Source of the DNA: an uncultured Clostridia bacterium
GTDB lineage: Bacteria > Bacillota > Clostridia > Oscillospirales > Ruminococcaceae
Assembly (NCBI GenBank): GCA_948473085.1
Contig: CAOKWH010000003.1
Coordinates: 1-64,000 of the forward strand
Length of the DNA stretch: 64,000 bases
Direction: 5' to 3'
A model generated the notes under the pieces. The model was given only the letters and a program-made list of their open reading frames with translations. It was not told where the DNA came from and did not search any database. This document shows, one piece after another, positions 25,850 through 36,501 of this stretch (within the stretch, counting starts at the first letter, position 1; every line of letters begins with the position of its first letter). A program made the position numbers and the translations under genes.

Positions 25850-27337
25850 ATGAAGTACATCAGCACAAGAGACACCAGCATTCGATACACAGCCTCCCAG
25901 GCAATTCTCCAGGGCATCTCTGCCGAGGGCGGCCTGTTCATTCCGGAAACCATTCCCCAGGTGGATCTGGATTTTATCAGCAGTCTGTGCAATCTGCCCT
26001 ATCACCAGCGGGCCCAGAAGGTGATGGCTCTATATCTCGATGATTTTTCCGAACAGGATCTAAAGGCCTGTACCCAGGGGGCCTATCTGGGCAGCTTTGA
26101 AAAGGATAATCCCGCCCCGGTGCAGAAGGTGGGGGACTTGAGCCTGCTGGAACTGTGGCACGGCCCTACCTGCGCTTTTAAGGATATGGCGCTGCAGATG
26201 CTGCCCCGGCTGGTATCCGCCGCCCGCAAGAACTTGGGGGATCACCGAAAAGCAGTGGTGCTGGTGGCCACCTCCGGCGATACCGGCAAGGCGGCCCTGG
26301 AGGGCTTTAAGGATGTGGAGGGCACCGGCATAGTGGTATTCTACCCGGCGAATGGTGTCAGCCAGATCCAGCGCCTGCAGATGGCTACCCAGCAGGGGGG
26401 GAATGTTGGTGTACAGGCGGTGGAAGGCAATTTTGACGACTGCCAGACAGGGGTTAAGCAGCTGTTTGCCGATGAGCGCCTTGCCGCCCGGCTGGCAGAG
26501 GAGAACAGCTATCTCACCAGTGCCAACTCCATCAACTGGGGGCGGCTGCTGCCTCAGATTGTCTACTATTTCAGTGCCTACGCCGACCTAATTGGCAGCG
26601 GGGAGCTGCAGCTGGGGGAAAAACTGAATGTATCGGTGCCTACGGGTAATTTTGGCAATATTCTGGCTTGTTACTATGCCAAGCGGATGGGCCTGCCCAT
26701 TGGCAAGCTCATCTGTGCCTCCAACCGCAACGATGTGCTCACACAGTTCCTTACCACCGGCGTTTATAATCGGAACCGCGCTTTTCACCTCACCAACACC
26801 CCGTCCATGGATATTCTTATTTCCTCCAATTTGGAGCGGTTCTTGTTCCATCTGTTTGATGAGGATGCGCGGGTTGTATCCTACTGCATGTATCGCCTGA
26901 ATGAGGGTGGGGAATACTCGGTAACAGACGAGGCTCTGGCGCGTATCCAGGAGGAGTTTGCTGCCTACAGCTGTGATGATGCCCAGACACTGGATACCAT
27001 CCGGCAGCTGCATGACAGCACCGGCTATGTGATGGATACCCATACCGCCGTAGCGGTAAATGCCTATCAGCAGTACCGCAGGGCCACCGGGGATACAGCA
27101 AAGGCGCTGGTTGTTTCCACTGCCAGCCCGTTCAAGTTTGCCGATAGTGTGCTCGAGGCCCTGCAGCAGGAAGTGCCCCAGGAGGAGTTTGCCTGCCTGA
27201 AGAAGCTCGCTGCCTGCAGCGGACTGGCTATTCCTTCCGGCCTGGCGGCGCTCCGGCAGCTCAGTGTCCGGTTTGATGGAACAGTGCGCCCGCAGGATAT
27301 TGAGCATGCCCTGATCCGTATGCTGGGCCGGATATAG
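25850..27337 (+). CDS. thrC: Threonine synthase
   Basis: 495 residues. PLP lysine in TCAFKDMALQ, phosphate loop ATSGDTGKAAL, and the N-terminal TRDTSIRYTASQAILQG typical of the longer thrC class. Converts O-phosphohomoserine to threonine. TGGAGG precedes ATG by 8 bases. Ends the run that begins at rbgA; no thrB or hom nearby. Confidence 0.96.
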   Translation: MKYISTRDTSIRYTASQAILQGISAEGGLFIPETIPQVDLDFISSLCNLPYHQRAQKVMALYLDDFSEQDLKACTQGAYLGSFEKDNPAPVQKVGDLSLLELWHGPTCAFKDMALQMLPRLVSAARKNLGDHRKAVVLVATSGDTGKAALEGFKDVEGTGIVVFYPANGVSQIQRLQMATQQGGNVGVQAVEGNFDDCQTGVKQLFADERLAARLAEENSYLTSANSINWGRLLPQIVYYFSAYADLIGSGELQLGEKLNVSVPTGNFGNILACYYAKRMGLPIGKLICASNRNDVLTQFLTTGVYNRNRAFHLTNTPSMDILISSNLERFLFHLFDEDARVVSYCMYRLNEGGEYSVTDEALARIQEEFAAYSCDDAQTLDTIRQLHDSTGYVMDTHTAVAVNAYQQYRRATGDTAKALVVSTASPFKFADSVLEALQQEVPQEEFACLKKLAACSGLAIPSGLAALRQLSVRFDGTVRPQDIEHALIRMLGRI

Positions 27338-27397
27338 CTATGTACCCCCGGCTGTATGGGGGATAGCGGGGCTTTCCGCCGTACAGTCGGGACTTAT

Positions 27398-27586
27398 TTA
27401 CTTGGCTTTAAAGGTGGCGCAGTTTGTTTCGGCAGTGTTGCTGGCATACTGGGGCCCTACCTTGATACTGGGGGCTTCGCAGTACTGCTTATCCTTGTTG
27501 TAAATACAGTTTACAACTTCGCAGGTTACGCTGGTGGGGCAGTTGCACTGGGCGGGGCTGCCGCCGTTGGTATTCAAATGGCTCAT
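27398..27586 (-). CDS. DUF1540 small Cys-rich protein
   Basis: 62 residues. CEVVNCIYNKDKQYCEAPSI and the later ETNCATF reproduce the four-Cys DUF1540 pattern with the conserved Y..C.A..I.V core; two extra Cys precede it (CNC). DUF1540 proteins are common in spore formers and may bind metal. AAAGGAG lies 8 bases before ATG. Convergent to thrC; a GC hairpin without T run (about 27347-27364) lies between them. Confidence 0.85.
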   Translation of the reverse strand: MSHLNTNGGSPAQCNCPTSVTCEVVNCIYNKDKQYCEAPSIKVGPQYASNTAETNCATFKAK

Positions 27587-27704
27587 GGGTTTCGGCTCCT
27601 TTCATTTTGGCGCTGATGTGTTGCAGACAGAATGGCCTGCATTATACTATCTGCACATTGGCGGCCAAAATACCAGGTAAAAATTGAATAACAGGAGGTG
27701 TGCG

Positions 27705-28397
27705 ATGGCGCTTTATGTCATTGGCGATTTGCATCTTTCGCTGTCCGGGAACAAGTCGATGGATGTCTTTCCCGGATGGAAAGGATATGTGGAAAAAATA
27801 GAAAAAAATTGGCTGGCAAAAGTCCGGCCGGAGGATACAGTCATCCTTGCCGGCGACACCTCCTGGGGGATGAGCTTTGCTGAAGCCCGGGCCGATTTTG
27901 CCTTTATTGACGCGCTTCCCGGCCAGAAGATTATTCTGAAGGGCAACCATGACTACTGGTGGGCCACCATGAACAAAATGACCGGCTTTTTTGCCGAAAA
28001 CGGCTTTCAAACCCTGCATATTTTGCACAACAACCACTTTGTTGCTGAGGGGCTGTGCATCTGCGGTTCCCGGGGCTGGCTGTTCGATCAGGGGGAACCG
28101 GCCGACCAAAAGGTGATTGCCCGGGAGGCAGGCCGCCTGGAGGCGTCCATTTACTCGGCCTGTGACCGCCCGGAGGAGAAGGTTGTCTTTTTGCACTATC
28201 CGCCGGTGTATGGCGAACAGATTTCGCCCGAAATTGTGGATGTTCTGCTTAGGCACCGCATTCGCCGCTGTTATTACGGGCATATCCACAGCAGCGGATG
28301 CAGCTATGCTCTGAACGGTGACTATATGGGAATCGAGTTTCGGCTCATCTCTGCCGATTACATCGGCTTTGACCCGGTGCAAATCCCCACTCCCTGA
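27705..28397 (+). CDS. Metallophosphoesterase (calcineurin-like)
   Basis: 230 residues. Metal motifs in order: IGDLHLS (D-x-H), LAGDTSWG (GD), LKGNHDYWW (GNHD), VFLHYPP and YYGHIHSSG (GHxH). It hydrolyses a phosphoester; the substrate is unknown. AGGAGGTG sets the start at 27705. No operon partner on either side; tig has its own promoter. Confidence 0.88.
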   Translation: MALYVIGDLHLSLSGNKSMDVFPGWKGYVEKIEKNWLAKVRPEDTVILAGDTSWGMSFAEARADFAFIDALPGQKIILKGNHDYWWATMNKMTGFFAENGFQTLHILHNNHFVAEGLCICGSRGWLFDQGEPADQKVIAREAGRLEASIYSACDRPEEKVVFLHYPPVYGEQISPEIVDVLLRHRIRRCYYGHIHSSGCSYALNGDYMGIEFRLISADYIGFDPVQIPTP

Positions 28398-28490
28398 CCT
28401 TATAGACAGGCAAAAGCCGGTTTTTGTGAACAAATTGCAGACAGGGCGGGATTTTTTTCATATTTTCTTGTGGATTTTTAATGGGAATTA

Positions 28491-28499
28491 TGATATACT
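28491..28499 (+). promoter_or_regulatory. Extended -10 promoter of tig
   Basis: TGA-TATACT (28491-28499), 37 bases before the tig ATG; the -35 region (TTGTGG at 28469) is not ideally spaced. Confidence 0.5.
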
Positions 28500-28535
28500 C
28501 GTGAAAGTAATGTGTAAAACAGGAGGATAAATCAA

Positions 28536-29954
28536 ATGAAATTGGTTTCGGTAAACACCCTTGAGGATAAGAGAGTCGCTTTGGAAGTAACTGTTGAAGC
28601 AGCTGAATTTCAGCCTATTTATGACGGTGTGTATCGCAAGCACGCTTCCCAGCTGACCATTGCGGGTTTTAGAAAAGGCAAGGCTCCCAGAGCCTATGTG
28701 GAAAAGCAGTATGGCGACTACTTTATTGAAGAGACCATCAACAACATGTATCCCAAGATGTATGAGCTGGCAGTAATGGAGGCTGGCATTGCCCCGGTGG
28801 ATGCCGCCGATGTACAGATTAAGGAGCTTTCCAAGGAAGGCTTTACCTTTGTGGCCACTGTAACAGTAAAGCCCGAGGTAGAGGTAAAGAAGTACAAGGG
28901 CCTGAAGGCCACCAAGGCCGAGGCCAAGATTGAGGACAGCGCCGTTGAAGATACCCTGAAGGACCTGCAGGAGCGGGGCGCCCGACTGGTGAGCATCGAG
29001 GACCGGGCTGCCGAGATGGGGGACACTGCCAATATCGACTTTGAGGGCTTTGCTGATGGCGTTGCCTTTGAGGGCGGCAAGGGCGAAGGGGTGGATCTGG
29101 TTCTGGGATCCGGCCACTTTATCCCCGGCTTTGAGGAGCAGGTAGCAGGCCACAGCATTGGCGAGGAGTTTGATGTCAATGTAACCTTCCCCGAGGAGTA
29201 CCATGCTGTGGATCTGGCTGGCAAGGCTGCTGTGTTCAAGACCAAGCTGAACTCGCTGAAGAAGAAGGAGCTTCCCGAAATTGACGACGATTTTGTAAAG
29301 GATATCAGCGAATTTGATACTTTGGATGAATTAAAGGCCGATATTAAGGCAACACTTCTCAAGAGGGCAGAGGCCAAGTGCGAGGAGGACTATGAGAACG
29401 AGCTGGTTTCCGCCGTGCTGGAAAACACAGTTATCGACCTGCCTCAGTGCATGATTGAAACCCGCATTGACGAAATGGTGCAGGATTTTGATTACCGCCT
29501 GAGATCCCAGGGTCTGGATTTGAACACCTACTTCCAGTTCACCGGCGAAACCTTGGAGGCGCTGAGAAAAACCTTTGCCGAGCAAGCTGAGCGTCATGTG
29601 CGCATCCGTCTGGCTCTGGAGCAGATTGCCAAGATGGAAAACCTGGAGGCTTCCCACGAGGATGTGGACAAGGAGCTTACCCGCATTGCCGAGGCATACC
29701 AGATGGATGTGGAGGAAGTACGCAATACCATGCCCCTGAATGCGCTGCGGGATGATATTGTAGTTTCCAAGGCCATTGAGATTATCAAGGAAAACGCTGT
29801 GGTAGAGGGCGCCAAGAAGGAAGCTAAGAAGCCTGCCGCTAAGAAAACGGCCAAGAAGGCGGAGACAGAAGAATCTGCTGAGGGCGCAACCGAGGAAGCC
29901 CCGAAGAAGCGCACCACAAGAAAGAAGAAGACAGAGGACACTCCTGCTGAGTAA
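28536..29954 (+). CDS. tig: Trigger factor with Lys/Ala-rich C-terminal tail
   Basis: 472 residues. Ribosome-binding tip [14 protein letters not shown] (about 45-58), FKBP-like prolyl isomerase domain (about 160-245, [13 protein letters not shown]), then the helical chaperone domain. It receives nascent chains at the ribosome exit. Residues 425-472 form an added tail of alternating Lys/Ala and Glu blocks that ordinary trigger factors (about 430 residues) lack; it resembles nucleic-acid-binding tails. AGGAGG precedes ATG. Followed by clpP-clpX-lon, the usual order. Confidence 0.96.
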   Translation: MKLVSVNTLEDKRVALEVTVEAAEFQPIYDGVYRKHASQLTIAGFRKGKAPRAYVEKQYGDYFIEETINNMYPKMYELAVMEAGIAPVDAADVQIKELSKEGFTFVATVTVKPEVEVKKYKGLKATKAEAKIEDSAVEDTLKDLQERGARLVSIEDRAAEMGDTANIDFEGFADGVAFEGGKGEGVDLVLGSGHFIPGFEEQVAGHSIGEEFDVNVTFPEEYHAVDLAGKAAVFKTKLNSLKKKELPEIDDDFVKDISEFDTLDELKADIKATLLKRAEAKCEEDYENELVSAVLENTVIDLPQCMIETRIDEMVQDFDYRLRSQGLDLNTYFQFTGETLEALRKTFAEQAERHVRIRLALEQIAKMENLEASHEDVDKELTRIAEAYQMDVEEVRNTMPLNALRDDIVVSKAIEIIKENAVVEGAKKEAKKPAAKKTAKKAETEESAEGATEEAPKKRTTRKKKTEDTPAE

Positions 29955-30004
29955 GCATTTTTCTCCATGCCCTGCCATATACCATTATTTGGAGGTGTCA
30001 ACCT

Positions 30005-30586
30005 ATGAGTTTAGTTCCAACCGTCATTGAACCCACCAACCGGGGGGAGCGCGCCTATGATATTTTTTCACGGCTGCTGAACGACCGGATTATTCTGTTG
30101 AGCGACGAGGTAAACGATACTACTGCCAGCCTGGTAGTAGCCCAGTTGCTTTATCTGGAGGGGCAGGATCCCGATAAGGATATTAGCCTGTACATCAACA
30201 GCCCTGGTGGTTCGGTAACTGCTGGCATGGCTATCTACGATACCATCCAGTATATCAAATGTGATGTTTCCACCATCTGTATCGGCATGGCAGCTTCTAT
30301 GGGTGCGTTCCTGCTTTCCTCTGGGACTAAGGGCAAGCGCTTTGCACTGCCCAACGCCGAGATTATGATTCACCAGCCGTCGGCTGGTACCCAGGGCCAG
30401 ATTACAGATATGGCCATTCATCTGCGGCGTTTGGAAATTATCAAAAAGCGCCTGAACCGCATTTTGGCAGATAATACCGGAAAACCCTTGGAGATTGTCA
30501 CAGCCGATTGTGAACGGGATAACTTTATGACAGCCGACGAGGCAGTGGAGTACGGTCTTATCGACAAGGTGATTGCACACCGCTAA
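30005..30586 (+). CDS. clpP: ATP-dependent Clp protease proteolytic subunit
   Basis: 193 residues. Catalytic triad S98 (GMAASMG), H123 (MIHQP) and D172 is complete. Forms the tetradecameric chamber that degrades substrates fed by ClpX or ClpC. TGGAGGTG precedes ATG. Lies between tig and clpX. Confidence 0.98.
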   Translation: MSLVPTVIEPTNRGERAYDIFSRLLNDRIILLSDEVNDTTASLVVAQLLYLEGQDPDKDISLYINSPGGSVTAGMAIYDTIQYIKCDVSTICIGMAASMGAFLLSSGTKGKRFALPNAEIMIHQPSAGTQGQITDMAIHLRRLEIIKKRLNRILADNTGKPLEIVTADCERDNFMTADEAVEYGLIDKVIAHR

Positions 30587-30596
30587 AAGCGTACGA

Positions 30597-30642
30597 AATA
30601 CAGGTGCCCGCTGTTTTGCGGGCTTCTGTATTATCTGTTTTT
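30597..30642 (+). terminator. Possible partial terminator between clpP and clpX
   Basis: GCCCGC/GCGGGC stem (30606-30623) extended by AATACAG/CTGTATT; the T run comes late (TCTGTTTTTC). It may reduce but not stop transcription into clpX. Confidence 0.55.
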
Positions 30643-30672
30643 CTGTGAATTCATATGTGGGAGGAGATCCCT

Positions 30673-31980
30673 ATGCCTAAATTTGACGATACACGCACCA
30701 TACGGTGTTCCTTCTGCGGCAAGACCCAAGATAAAGTGGAACGCATGATTGCCGGGCCTGATGGGGTATATATCTGCAACTATTGTGTGGACCTCTGTTA
30801 CAGCATCATCCATGAGGGTGAGGAAGAGGAACACCGCCAGCGGCCCATCCAGGAGGATATTACTATTGATATCCCCAAGCCGATGGAGATTAAAAAGGTG
30901 CTGGACGACTATGTAATCGGCCAGGATAATGCTAAAAAGGCCCTTTCTATTGCCGTATACAACCATTATAAACGCATCTACTTTGGGGATGAGGATAAGG
31001 AACTGGCCAAGAGCAATATCCTGCTGCTGGGTCCCACTGGCGTGGGCAAAACACTGCTGGCCCAAACACTGGCCCGTACCCTGAATGTGCCGTTTGCCAT
31101 TGCCGATGCCACCACCTTAACTGAAGCCGGTTATGTGGGTGAGGATGTGGAGAACATCCTGCTGCGTCTTATCCAGGCTGCTGATTTTGATATTGAGCGG
31201 GCTGAGCGGGGCATTATCTACATCGATGAAATTGACAAGATTACCCGAAAAAGCGAGAACCCCTCCATCACGCGCGATGTCAGTGGGGAAGGGGTGCAGC
31301 AGGCGCTGCTGAAAATTTTGGAGGGTACGGTTGCCAATGTGCCGCCCCAGGGTGGGCGTAAACATCCGCAGCAGGAGTTTATCCAGATTGATACCCGGAA
31401 CATCCTGTTTATCTGTGGCGGCGCCTTTGAAGGGATCGAAAAGATTATTGAAAAGCGGGTTGCCACTTCTGCTATTGGTTTTGGTGCCGATATCAAAAGC
31501 AGCAAGGATAAGGACCGGGATGAATATCTCAAGCAGCTGATTCCCCAGGATTTGGTAAAGTTTGGCCTGATTCCGGAGCTGATTGGCCGCTTGCCTATTC
31601 ACGCCACACTGGAATCTCTGGATGAGGCTGCGCTCAAGCGCATTTTGGTGGAACCCAAAAATTCCATTGTCCAGCAGTATAAAACCCTGTTTGCACTGGA
31701 CGATGTGGAGCTGGTGTTTGAAGATGAAGCGCTTTCGGCCATAGCTAAAAAGGTGATTGAGCGCAAAACCGGTGCAAGAGGCCTGCGTTCAGTGATGGAA
31801 TCGCTGCTCAGCGACTTGATGTACACAGCGCCGTCCGACCCCACAATGGAATCCATTACGATTACAGAGGGGTTTGTTGAGGGAGAGGACAGGCCGGTTA
31901 TTACCTACGACCATCTGCGCCAGCCCAGGCAGCTAAAACTTGCGGCCGAAACCGGGCGTCGCAACCACACAGCTGGTTAA
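30673..31980 (+). CDS. clpX: ATP-dependent Clp protease ATPase subunit ClpX
   Basis: 435 residues. N-terminal zinc-binding domain with CSFC...CNYC, then AAA+ motor: Walker A GPTGVGKT, Walker [10 protein letters not shown], pore loop GYVGEDVE, and sensor 2 GARGLRS. It unfolds ssrA-tagged and other substrates for ClpP. The start at 30673 is set by GGGAGGAG. Confidence 0.98.
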   Translation: MPKFDDTRTIRCSFCGKTQDKVERMIAGPDGVYICNYCVDLCYSIIHEGEEEEHRQRPIQEDITIDIPKPMEIKKVLDDYVIGQDNAKKALSIAVYNHYKRIYFGDEDKELAKSNILLLGPTGVGKTLLAQTLARTLNVPFAIADATTLTEAGYVGEDVENILLRLIQAADFDIERAERGIIYIDEIDKITRKSENPSITRDVSGEGVQQALLKILEGTVANVPPQGGRKHPQQEFIQIDTRNILFICGGAFEGIEKIIEKRVATSAIGFGADIKSSKDKDRDEYLKQLIPQDLVKFGLIPELIGRLPIHATLESLDEAALKRILVEPKNSIVQQYKTLFALDDVELVFEDEALSAIAKKVIERKTGARGLRSVMESLLSDLMYTAPSDPTMESITITEGFVEGEDRPVITYDHLRQPRQLKLAAETGRRNHTAG

Positions 31981-31999
31981 TACTAAAATCTTATATTTT

Positions 32000-32044
32000 T
32001 AGCTGGTTGCTGCGTACAGCAGCGACCAGCTACTTTTCTTTTCC
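32000..32044 (+). terminator. Terminator of clpX
   Basis: Long stem TAGCTGGTTGCTG paired with CAGCAGCGACCAGCTA (32000-32032), then CTTTTCTTTT. Confidence 0.9.
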
Positions 32045-32106
32045 CTGGATTTTGCAAAAGTTTATAGGCACTTTTTTACAAATGTATGGTTTGTCCCAAA
32101 TTGTTA

Positions 32107-32135
32107 TTGACAGAGCCTTGCTGATATTATATGAT
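32107..32135 (+). promoter_or_regulatory. Promoter of the peroxiredoxin-like gene
   Basis: Consensus TTGACA (32107-32112), 17-bp spacer, TATGAT (32130-32135). Confidence 0.8.
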
Positions 32136-32178
32136 TAAGGCAACCTAAAACGGAAGACGATGGAAAGGCGTGGTAATC

Positions 32179-32724
32179 ATGGAGAGCAGATTTGTTTCTT
32201 TTGGCGATAAAGCAATCGATTTTACATATAACACCCCCTACGGCGAAACTTTGGCACTGTCTGAAAAGGTAAAGCAGGCAGATAAAACATTTTTGGTGTT
32301 TTTGCGGTACTATGGCTGCACTATCTGCCAACTGGATATTAAGGCCTATCGGGAAAATTATCAAAAGTTTCTGGATAAGGGGGCCCAGATTCTGCTGGTT
32401 CTCCAGAGCGAGCCTTCTGTAATTGCTCAGGGTATCACAAAGGAGGAGCTGAAATTCGATGTAGCCTGCGACCCCAGCCAGGAGCTGTACAAGGCCTATC
32501 AAATCGGCGCAGCTAAGAGCAAGCTGGGCCTGGCTTCCATGAAAACCATAAAGAAGATGCAGGCCGCCAAGAAAAGTGGTTTGGTGCATGGCGCTTATGA
32601 GGGCAATGAACTACAGCTGCCGGCAGTGTTTTTGCTGGATAACAGCATGAATGTGGTATATGCCCACCGGGCTAAGAATGCCGGCGATATGCCGGAAATT
32701 GACGATATGCTGGCTAAACTGTAG
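32179..32724 (+). CDS. Peroxiredoxin-like (AhpC/TSA family) protein
   Basis: 181 residues. Thioredoxin fold with a CxxC active site in FLRYYGCTICQLD, a spacing seen in PRX-like2/bacterioferritin-comigratory-like proteins rather than in typical 2-Cys peroxiredoxins, and a late cis-Pro segment LPAVFLLD. It probably reduces peroxides or disulphides in the cytoplasm. The start at 32179 is preferred over GTG 32170, which lies too near the GGAAAGG site. Own promoter; monocistronic. Confidence 0.78.
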   Translation: MESRFVSFGDKAIDFTYNTPYGETLALSEKVKQADKTFLVFLRYYGCTICQLDIKAYRENYQKFLDKGAQILLVLQSEPSVIAQGITKEELKFDVACDPSQELYKAYQIGAAKSKLGLASMKTIKKMQAAKKSGLVHGAYEGNELQLPAVFLLDNSMNVVYAHRAKNAGDMPEIDDMLAKL

Positions 32725-32747
32725 TTTTTTTGGTACATTCTGCGACG

Positions 32748-32780
32748 GCCTCTGCCATTTCGGCGGGGGCTATTTGTGTT
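32748..32780 (+). terminator. Weak terminator after the peroxiredoxin-like gene
   Basis: GCCTCTGCC/GGCGGGGGC stem with G-T pairs (32748-32770), then TATTTGTGTT. Confidence 0.55.
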
Positions 32781-32805
32781 CGGTGTCGCCAGGTCACACT
32801 CTCTA

Positions 32806-32834
32806 TTGAAATGTTCACTTTTTTGGTGTATAAT
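32806..32834 (+). promoter_or_regulatory. Promoter of lon
   Basis: TTGAAA (32806-32811), 17-bp spacer, TATAAT (32829-32834). A leader of about 135 bases follows. Confidence 0.8.
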
Positions 32835-32977
32835 AGTTTTTCAAAGGCTGTTTTCGACAAGATATGCCCATTTGTTTGCTTTTAGCCGGGCAGTATGGTT
32901 TTGCAGCCTGCCCTTTCCCGGAGATTTGGGATTTTAGTGGGGAAAGGGAACTTGTTATGTTTGTACGGAGGTGTTTT

Positions 32978-35425
32978 ATGGCCAGAAATATAACAGATAT
33001 GCAGCCGCTTTGCCTGCCGGTTTTACCGCTGCGGGGAGTGGTGGTGTTTCCGCAAAATACTCTAAACCTGGATGTGGGCCGGGAAAAGTCCTCCAAGGCC
33101 ATCGAGTATGCTATGAAGCACAATAGAAAAATTTTTATTGTTTCTCAAAAAGAGGTTCAGGAGGACAATCTCTCCTTTGAAAACCTGTATCGGGTGGGTG
33201 TGGTTGCCGAAATCCAGCAGGTGGTGCGCTCCCGGAACGAGAAGGTACGCATTATGGTAGAGGGGCTTTATCGGGCTGTTATTACCGAGGAACTGGCTGA
33301 TTCCCCTTTCTTTACCATCACTGCTACCGAGCTTCCCTATAAGGGGTCGCGCGCCATTACAGAAAAAATGGATGCCCTGATGCGTACAGTCAAAGACCTG
33401 TATGAGCAGTATTGCGAACTATCCCCCAAAATGTCCACCGATTTGGTGCCCACTGCTATGATGACCGATGATCCCGTTTATCTGGTGGACTACATCGGCG
33501 GCAATATGGTGGTTTCCCACGAGAAAAAGCAGGCCCTGCTGAATGAAAACAACATTATGAAGCGCCTGCAGCTGCTGGCAGAGGTGCTGGAGGGGGAGCG
33601 CAATGTGCTCCAGCTGGAAAAGGAATTTTACACCAAGGTGCGCAAACAGATTGACCAGAGCCAGAGGGAGTATTATCTCCGGGAGCAGCAGCGTGTAATT
33701 GCAGAGGAACTGGGCGAAAACGAGAGCCCCGAGGATGAGGCAGAGGAATATACCAAGAAAATTGCTGCTCTGAACCTCTCGGATGAGGTGCGGGAGAAGT
33801 TTACAGCCGAGGTGAAAAAGCTCTCCCGGCTACACCCTGGTTCCCAGGAGGCCGGCGTTGTCCGGGGATACCTGGATACCTGCCTGGGCCTGCCCTGGAA
33901 TGTATACACCAAGGATAAAATCAATATTAAAGCGGCTGAAAAGCTGCTGGACCGGGAACATTATGGCATGAAAAAGGTGAAGGAGCGCATTTTGGAGCTG
34001 CTTGCCGTCCGCCAGCTGGCGCCGGATATTGGCGGGCAGATTATCTGCCTGGTTGGCCCTCCCGGTGTGGGCAAAACATCCATAGCCCATTCCATTGCCG
34101 AAGCCATCGGCCGCAAGTATGTGCGCATGTCCCTGGGCGGTGTCCGGGATGAATCGGATATTCGGGGCCACCGCAAAACCTACATTGGTTCGATGCCGGG
34201 GCGCATTATGGCCGCTATCCGGCAGTCGGGCAGCAGCAATCCGCTCATGCTGTTGGATGAGGTGGATAAGCTGGGCAGCGATTTCCGGGGAGACCCCTCC
34301 TCGGCGCTGCTGGAGGTGTTGGACAGCGAGCAAAACTTTGCGTTCCGGGATCACTATATCGAGGTGCCCTATGACCTCTCCAAGGTGTTGTTTGTGGCTA
34401 CGGCCAACACCACCGAAACCATTCCCGGGCCGCTGCTGGACCGTATGGAAGTAATCGAGCTTTCCAGTTATACCCGGGAGGAGAAGTTCCAGATTGCCAA
34501 GCGCCATCTGGTTAAAAAGCAAACCGAAAAGCACGGCATGGACAGCAAACGCCTGCGCATTGCCGATGGTGCCATCTATACCCTGATTGACAGCTATACC
34601 CGGGAGGCCGGGGTGCGCAACCTGGAGCGCAAACTGGGGAGTATCTGCCGTAAGGCGGCTAAATTACTGGTATCCGGCGAGCAGGAAAAGGTGTCGGTTA
34701 CCGAGCGCAATATTGAAAAATTCTTGGGTCCCAAGCGTATCAAGCCGGATGATATTTCCGGCCGGGACGAGGTTGGCGTGGTAAACGGCCTGGCCTGGAC
34801 GGCGGTGGGCGGCGAGATGCTCCAGGTGGAGGTGGCGGTGCTGGATGGCACCGGCAAACTGAACCTCACTGGCAGCTTGGGGGATGTGATGAAGGAATCT
34901 GCCCAGGCCGCCATCAGCTATGTGCGCAGCCTCTGTGACCAGTATGGCATTGAGCATGATTTCTATAAGACCAAGGACATCCATATCCATGTTCCGGAGG
35001 GCGCTGTGCCCAAGGATGGCCCTTCAGCGGGTGTAACCATCACTACAGCCCTTGTTTCCGCCCTTACAGGCATTCCGGTCAAGGGCAAAGTGGCTATGAC
35101 CGGGGAAGTAACCCTTCGGGGGCGGGTGCTGCCCATTGGCGGTCTGCGGGAAAAGACAATGGCGGCCTATCGCAACGGCATCACAACGGTGCTTATCCCC
35201 AAGCAAAATCTCTCCGACCTGCATGAGGTAGATGAAGTGGTGAAACAGCACATCACCTTTGTTCCGGCCGAGAGTGTGGCGACAGTGTTGGAAACCGCAC
35301 TTTGTTCCCAACCGTCCCCTCGGATTATTGCCGAGAGTGAAGAAACCAGCCGTGATGAGGCCAAAACCTTTGAAATTGCCGTGCGCAAAGGGGAGAGTAA
35401 CCCTCGCCCCCAAGCAGGCAGATAG
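32978..35425 (+). CDS. lon: ATP-dependent protease Lon (LonA)
   Basis: 815 residues. N-terminal substrate domain ([13 protein letters not shown]), AAA+ domain with GPPGVGKT (about 359) and Walker B LLDEVDK, and a serine-lysine protease domain with S683 (KDGPSAGVT) and K726 (GGLREKTM). Degrades misfolded and regulatory proteins. ACGGAGGTG before 32978 sets the start; an open frame back to 32864 has no ribosome site. Followed after 12 bases by engB, as in Bacillus. Confidence 0.98.
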   Translation: MARNITDMQPLCLPVLPLRGVVVFPQNTLNLDVGREKSSKAIEYAMKHNRKIFIVSQKEVQEDNLSFENLYRVGVVAEIQQVVRSRNEKVRIMVEGLYRAVITEELADSPFFTITATELPYKGSRAITEKMDALMRTVKDLYEQYCELSPKMSTDLVPTAMMTDDPVYLVDYIGGNMVVSHEKKQALLNENNIMKRLQLLAEVLEGERNVLQLEKEFYTKVRKQIDQSQREYYLREQQRVIAEELGENESPEDEAEEYTKKIAALNLSDEVREKFTAEVKKLSRLHPGSQEAGVVRGYLDTCLGLPWNVYTKDKINIKAAEKLLDREHYGMKKVKERILELLAVRQLAPDIGGQIICLVGPPGVGKTSIAHSIAEAIGRKYVRMSLGGVRDESDIRGHRKTYIGSMPGRIMAAIRQSGSSNPLMLLDEVDKLGSDFRGDPSSALLEVLDSEQNFAFRDHYIEVPYDLSKVLFVATANTTETIPGPLLDRMEVIELSSYTREEKFQIAKRHLVKKQTEKHGMDSKRLRIADGAIYTLIDSYTREAGVRNLERKLGSICRKAAKLLVSGEQEKVSVTERNIEKFLGPKRIKPDDISGRDEVGVVNGLAWTAVGGEMLQVEVAVLDGTGKLNLTGSLGDVMKESAQAAISYVRSLCDQYGIEHDFYKTKDIHIHVPEGAVPKDGPSAGVTITTALVSALTGIPVKGKVAMTGEVTLRGRVLPIGGLREKTMAAYRNGITTVLIPKQNLSDLHEVDEVVKQHITFVPAESVATVLETALCSQPSPRIIAESEETSRDEAKTFEIAVRKGESNPRPQAGR

Positions 35426-35437
35426 GGGAGGCAGGCT

Positions 35438-36049
35438 GTGAATTTTCATAATGTGGAGTTTGAAACTTCCTTTGGGCGTTTTGATCAGCTGCCCAAGTCG
35501 GATCTGGTGGAAATTGCCTTTGCCGGCCGCTCCAATGTTGGAAAATCCTCGATGATCAATAAGGTGTTCAACCGCAAGCAGCTGGCCCGGGTCAGCTCCG
35601 TGCCGGGTAAAACTGCCACCATCAACTTTTTCCGTCTGGAAAATGTGCGTTTTGCCGACCTGCCAGGCTATGGTTACGCCAAGGTGGCCAAGGGGGAAAA
35701 ACAGCGGTGGGCCAAGTTGATTGATGGTTATTTCCAGAGCGGGCGGAATATTGGCCTGGTTTTCCAGCTGGTGGATATTCGCCACAAGCCATCGGAAGAC
35801 GATTTGACCATGATAAATTTCCTGATTGAAAACGAAATTCCCTTCGTCATTGTTCTCACCAAAAAGGATAAGCTCAATAAAACCGAACTTCAGAAGCGGC
35901 TGGAGGCCTTTCAAACCGAAATTCCCTATGCCGGGGAAATTACCATGATTCCCTTTTCTTCCGAAAAGGGGGATGGTGTCCAGGAGGTCAAAGATATTAT
36001 TGAGGAGATTGCCGCAGATTTTTTGGAGGAGCAAGAAGCAGGATCATAG
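35438..36049 (+). CDS. ysxC: Ribosome biogenesis GTP-binding protein YsxC/EngB
   Basis: 203 residues from GTG 35438. G1 GRSNVGKSS, G3 DLPGYGYA, G4 TKKD. Essential GTPase for 50S assembly. The 12-base gap after lon implies co-transcription. The C-terminus ends in an acidic helix. Confidence 0.97.
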   Translation: MNFHNVEFETSFGRFDQLPKSDLVEIAFAGRSNVGKSSMINKVFNRKQLARVSSVPGKTATINFFRLENVRFADLPGYGYAKVAKGEKQRWAKLIDGYFQSGRNIGLVFQLVDIRHKPSEDDLTMINFLIENEIPFVIVLTKKDKLNKTELQKRLEAFQTEIPYAGEITMIPFSSEKGDGVQEVKDIIEEIAADFLEEQEAGS

Positions 36050-36056
36050 AACAGTT

Positions 36057-36102
36057 TTCGGAGAAAAGCACCAGATATTTGGGCTGCTTTTCTCCGAATT
36101 TT
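36057..36102 (+). terminator. Terminator of lon-ysxC
   Basis: 14-bp stem TTCGGAGAAAAGCA/TGCTTTTCTCCGAA (36057-36070/36085-36098), then TTTT. Confidence 0.88.
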
Positions 36103-36137
36103 GCTGCTATTTGAAAATTTTTTCAAAATTTTAGAGT

Positions 36138-36165
36138 TTGCCTCTTTACTTTTGTACGCTAAAAT
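36138..36165 (+). promoter_or_regulatory. Promoter of yerC
   Basis: TTGCCT (36138-36143), 16-bp spacer, TAAAAT (36160-36165). Confidence 0.5.
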
Positions 36166-36210
36166 GGTAAACTAATCACTGCCGAAGAATTTGACTGGAG
36201 GTTTTTTGAT

Positions 36211-36501
36211 ATGGAGCCGAAACTACAAACTTCTACTCTGGAAGAACTATTTAAAGCAATTTTAACTTTGGAAACGGTGGAGGAATGTCACCGCTTCTTT
36301 GACGACCTCTGTACCGTTCCTGAACTGAAGGCTTTATCCCAGCGCTATCAGGTGGCAGGTATGCTCCGGCAGGGCAAGGTGTACAGTGAAATTGTTGCGC
36401 ACACCGGCGCCAGCACCGCTACCATCAGCCGTGTAAACCGTTCGCTGAACTATGGAGCCGATGGCTATACTATCGTGTTTTCCCGCTTGGGGAAGGAATA
36501 A
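36211..36501 (+). CDS. yerC: YerC/TrpR-like helix-turn-helix protein
   Basis: 96 residues. The Trp-repressor-like fold is seen in ELKALSQRYQVAGMLRQGKVYSEI followed by the helix-turn-helix GASTATISRVNRSL. The YerC family is DNA binding; its targets in Clostridia are not known to me. ACTGGAGG precedes ATG. Its TAA overlaps the next ATG by one base. Confidence 0.88.
   Translation: MEPKLQTSTLEELFKAILTLETVEECHRFFDDLCTVPELKALSQRYQVAGMLRQGKVYSEIVAHTGASTATISRVNRSLNYGADGYTIVFSRLGKE

Noticed and set aside
27347..27364. Terminator between thrC and the DUF1540 gene
   Set aside because: A CCCCC/GGGGG hairpin is present but without a T run in either direction; not called.
32864..32977. 38-residue N-terminal extension of Lon
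   Set aside because: No ribosome site, lies in the leader between the promoter and ACGGAGGTG, and Lon proteins begin at the position chosen.
35024..36034. 336-codon open frame opposite lon and ysxC
   Set aside because: Antisense shadow of two conserved genes; composition rich in His, Gln and Leu as expected for such shadows.
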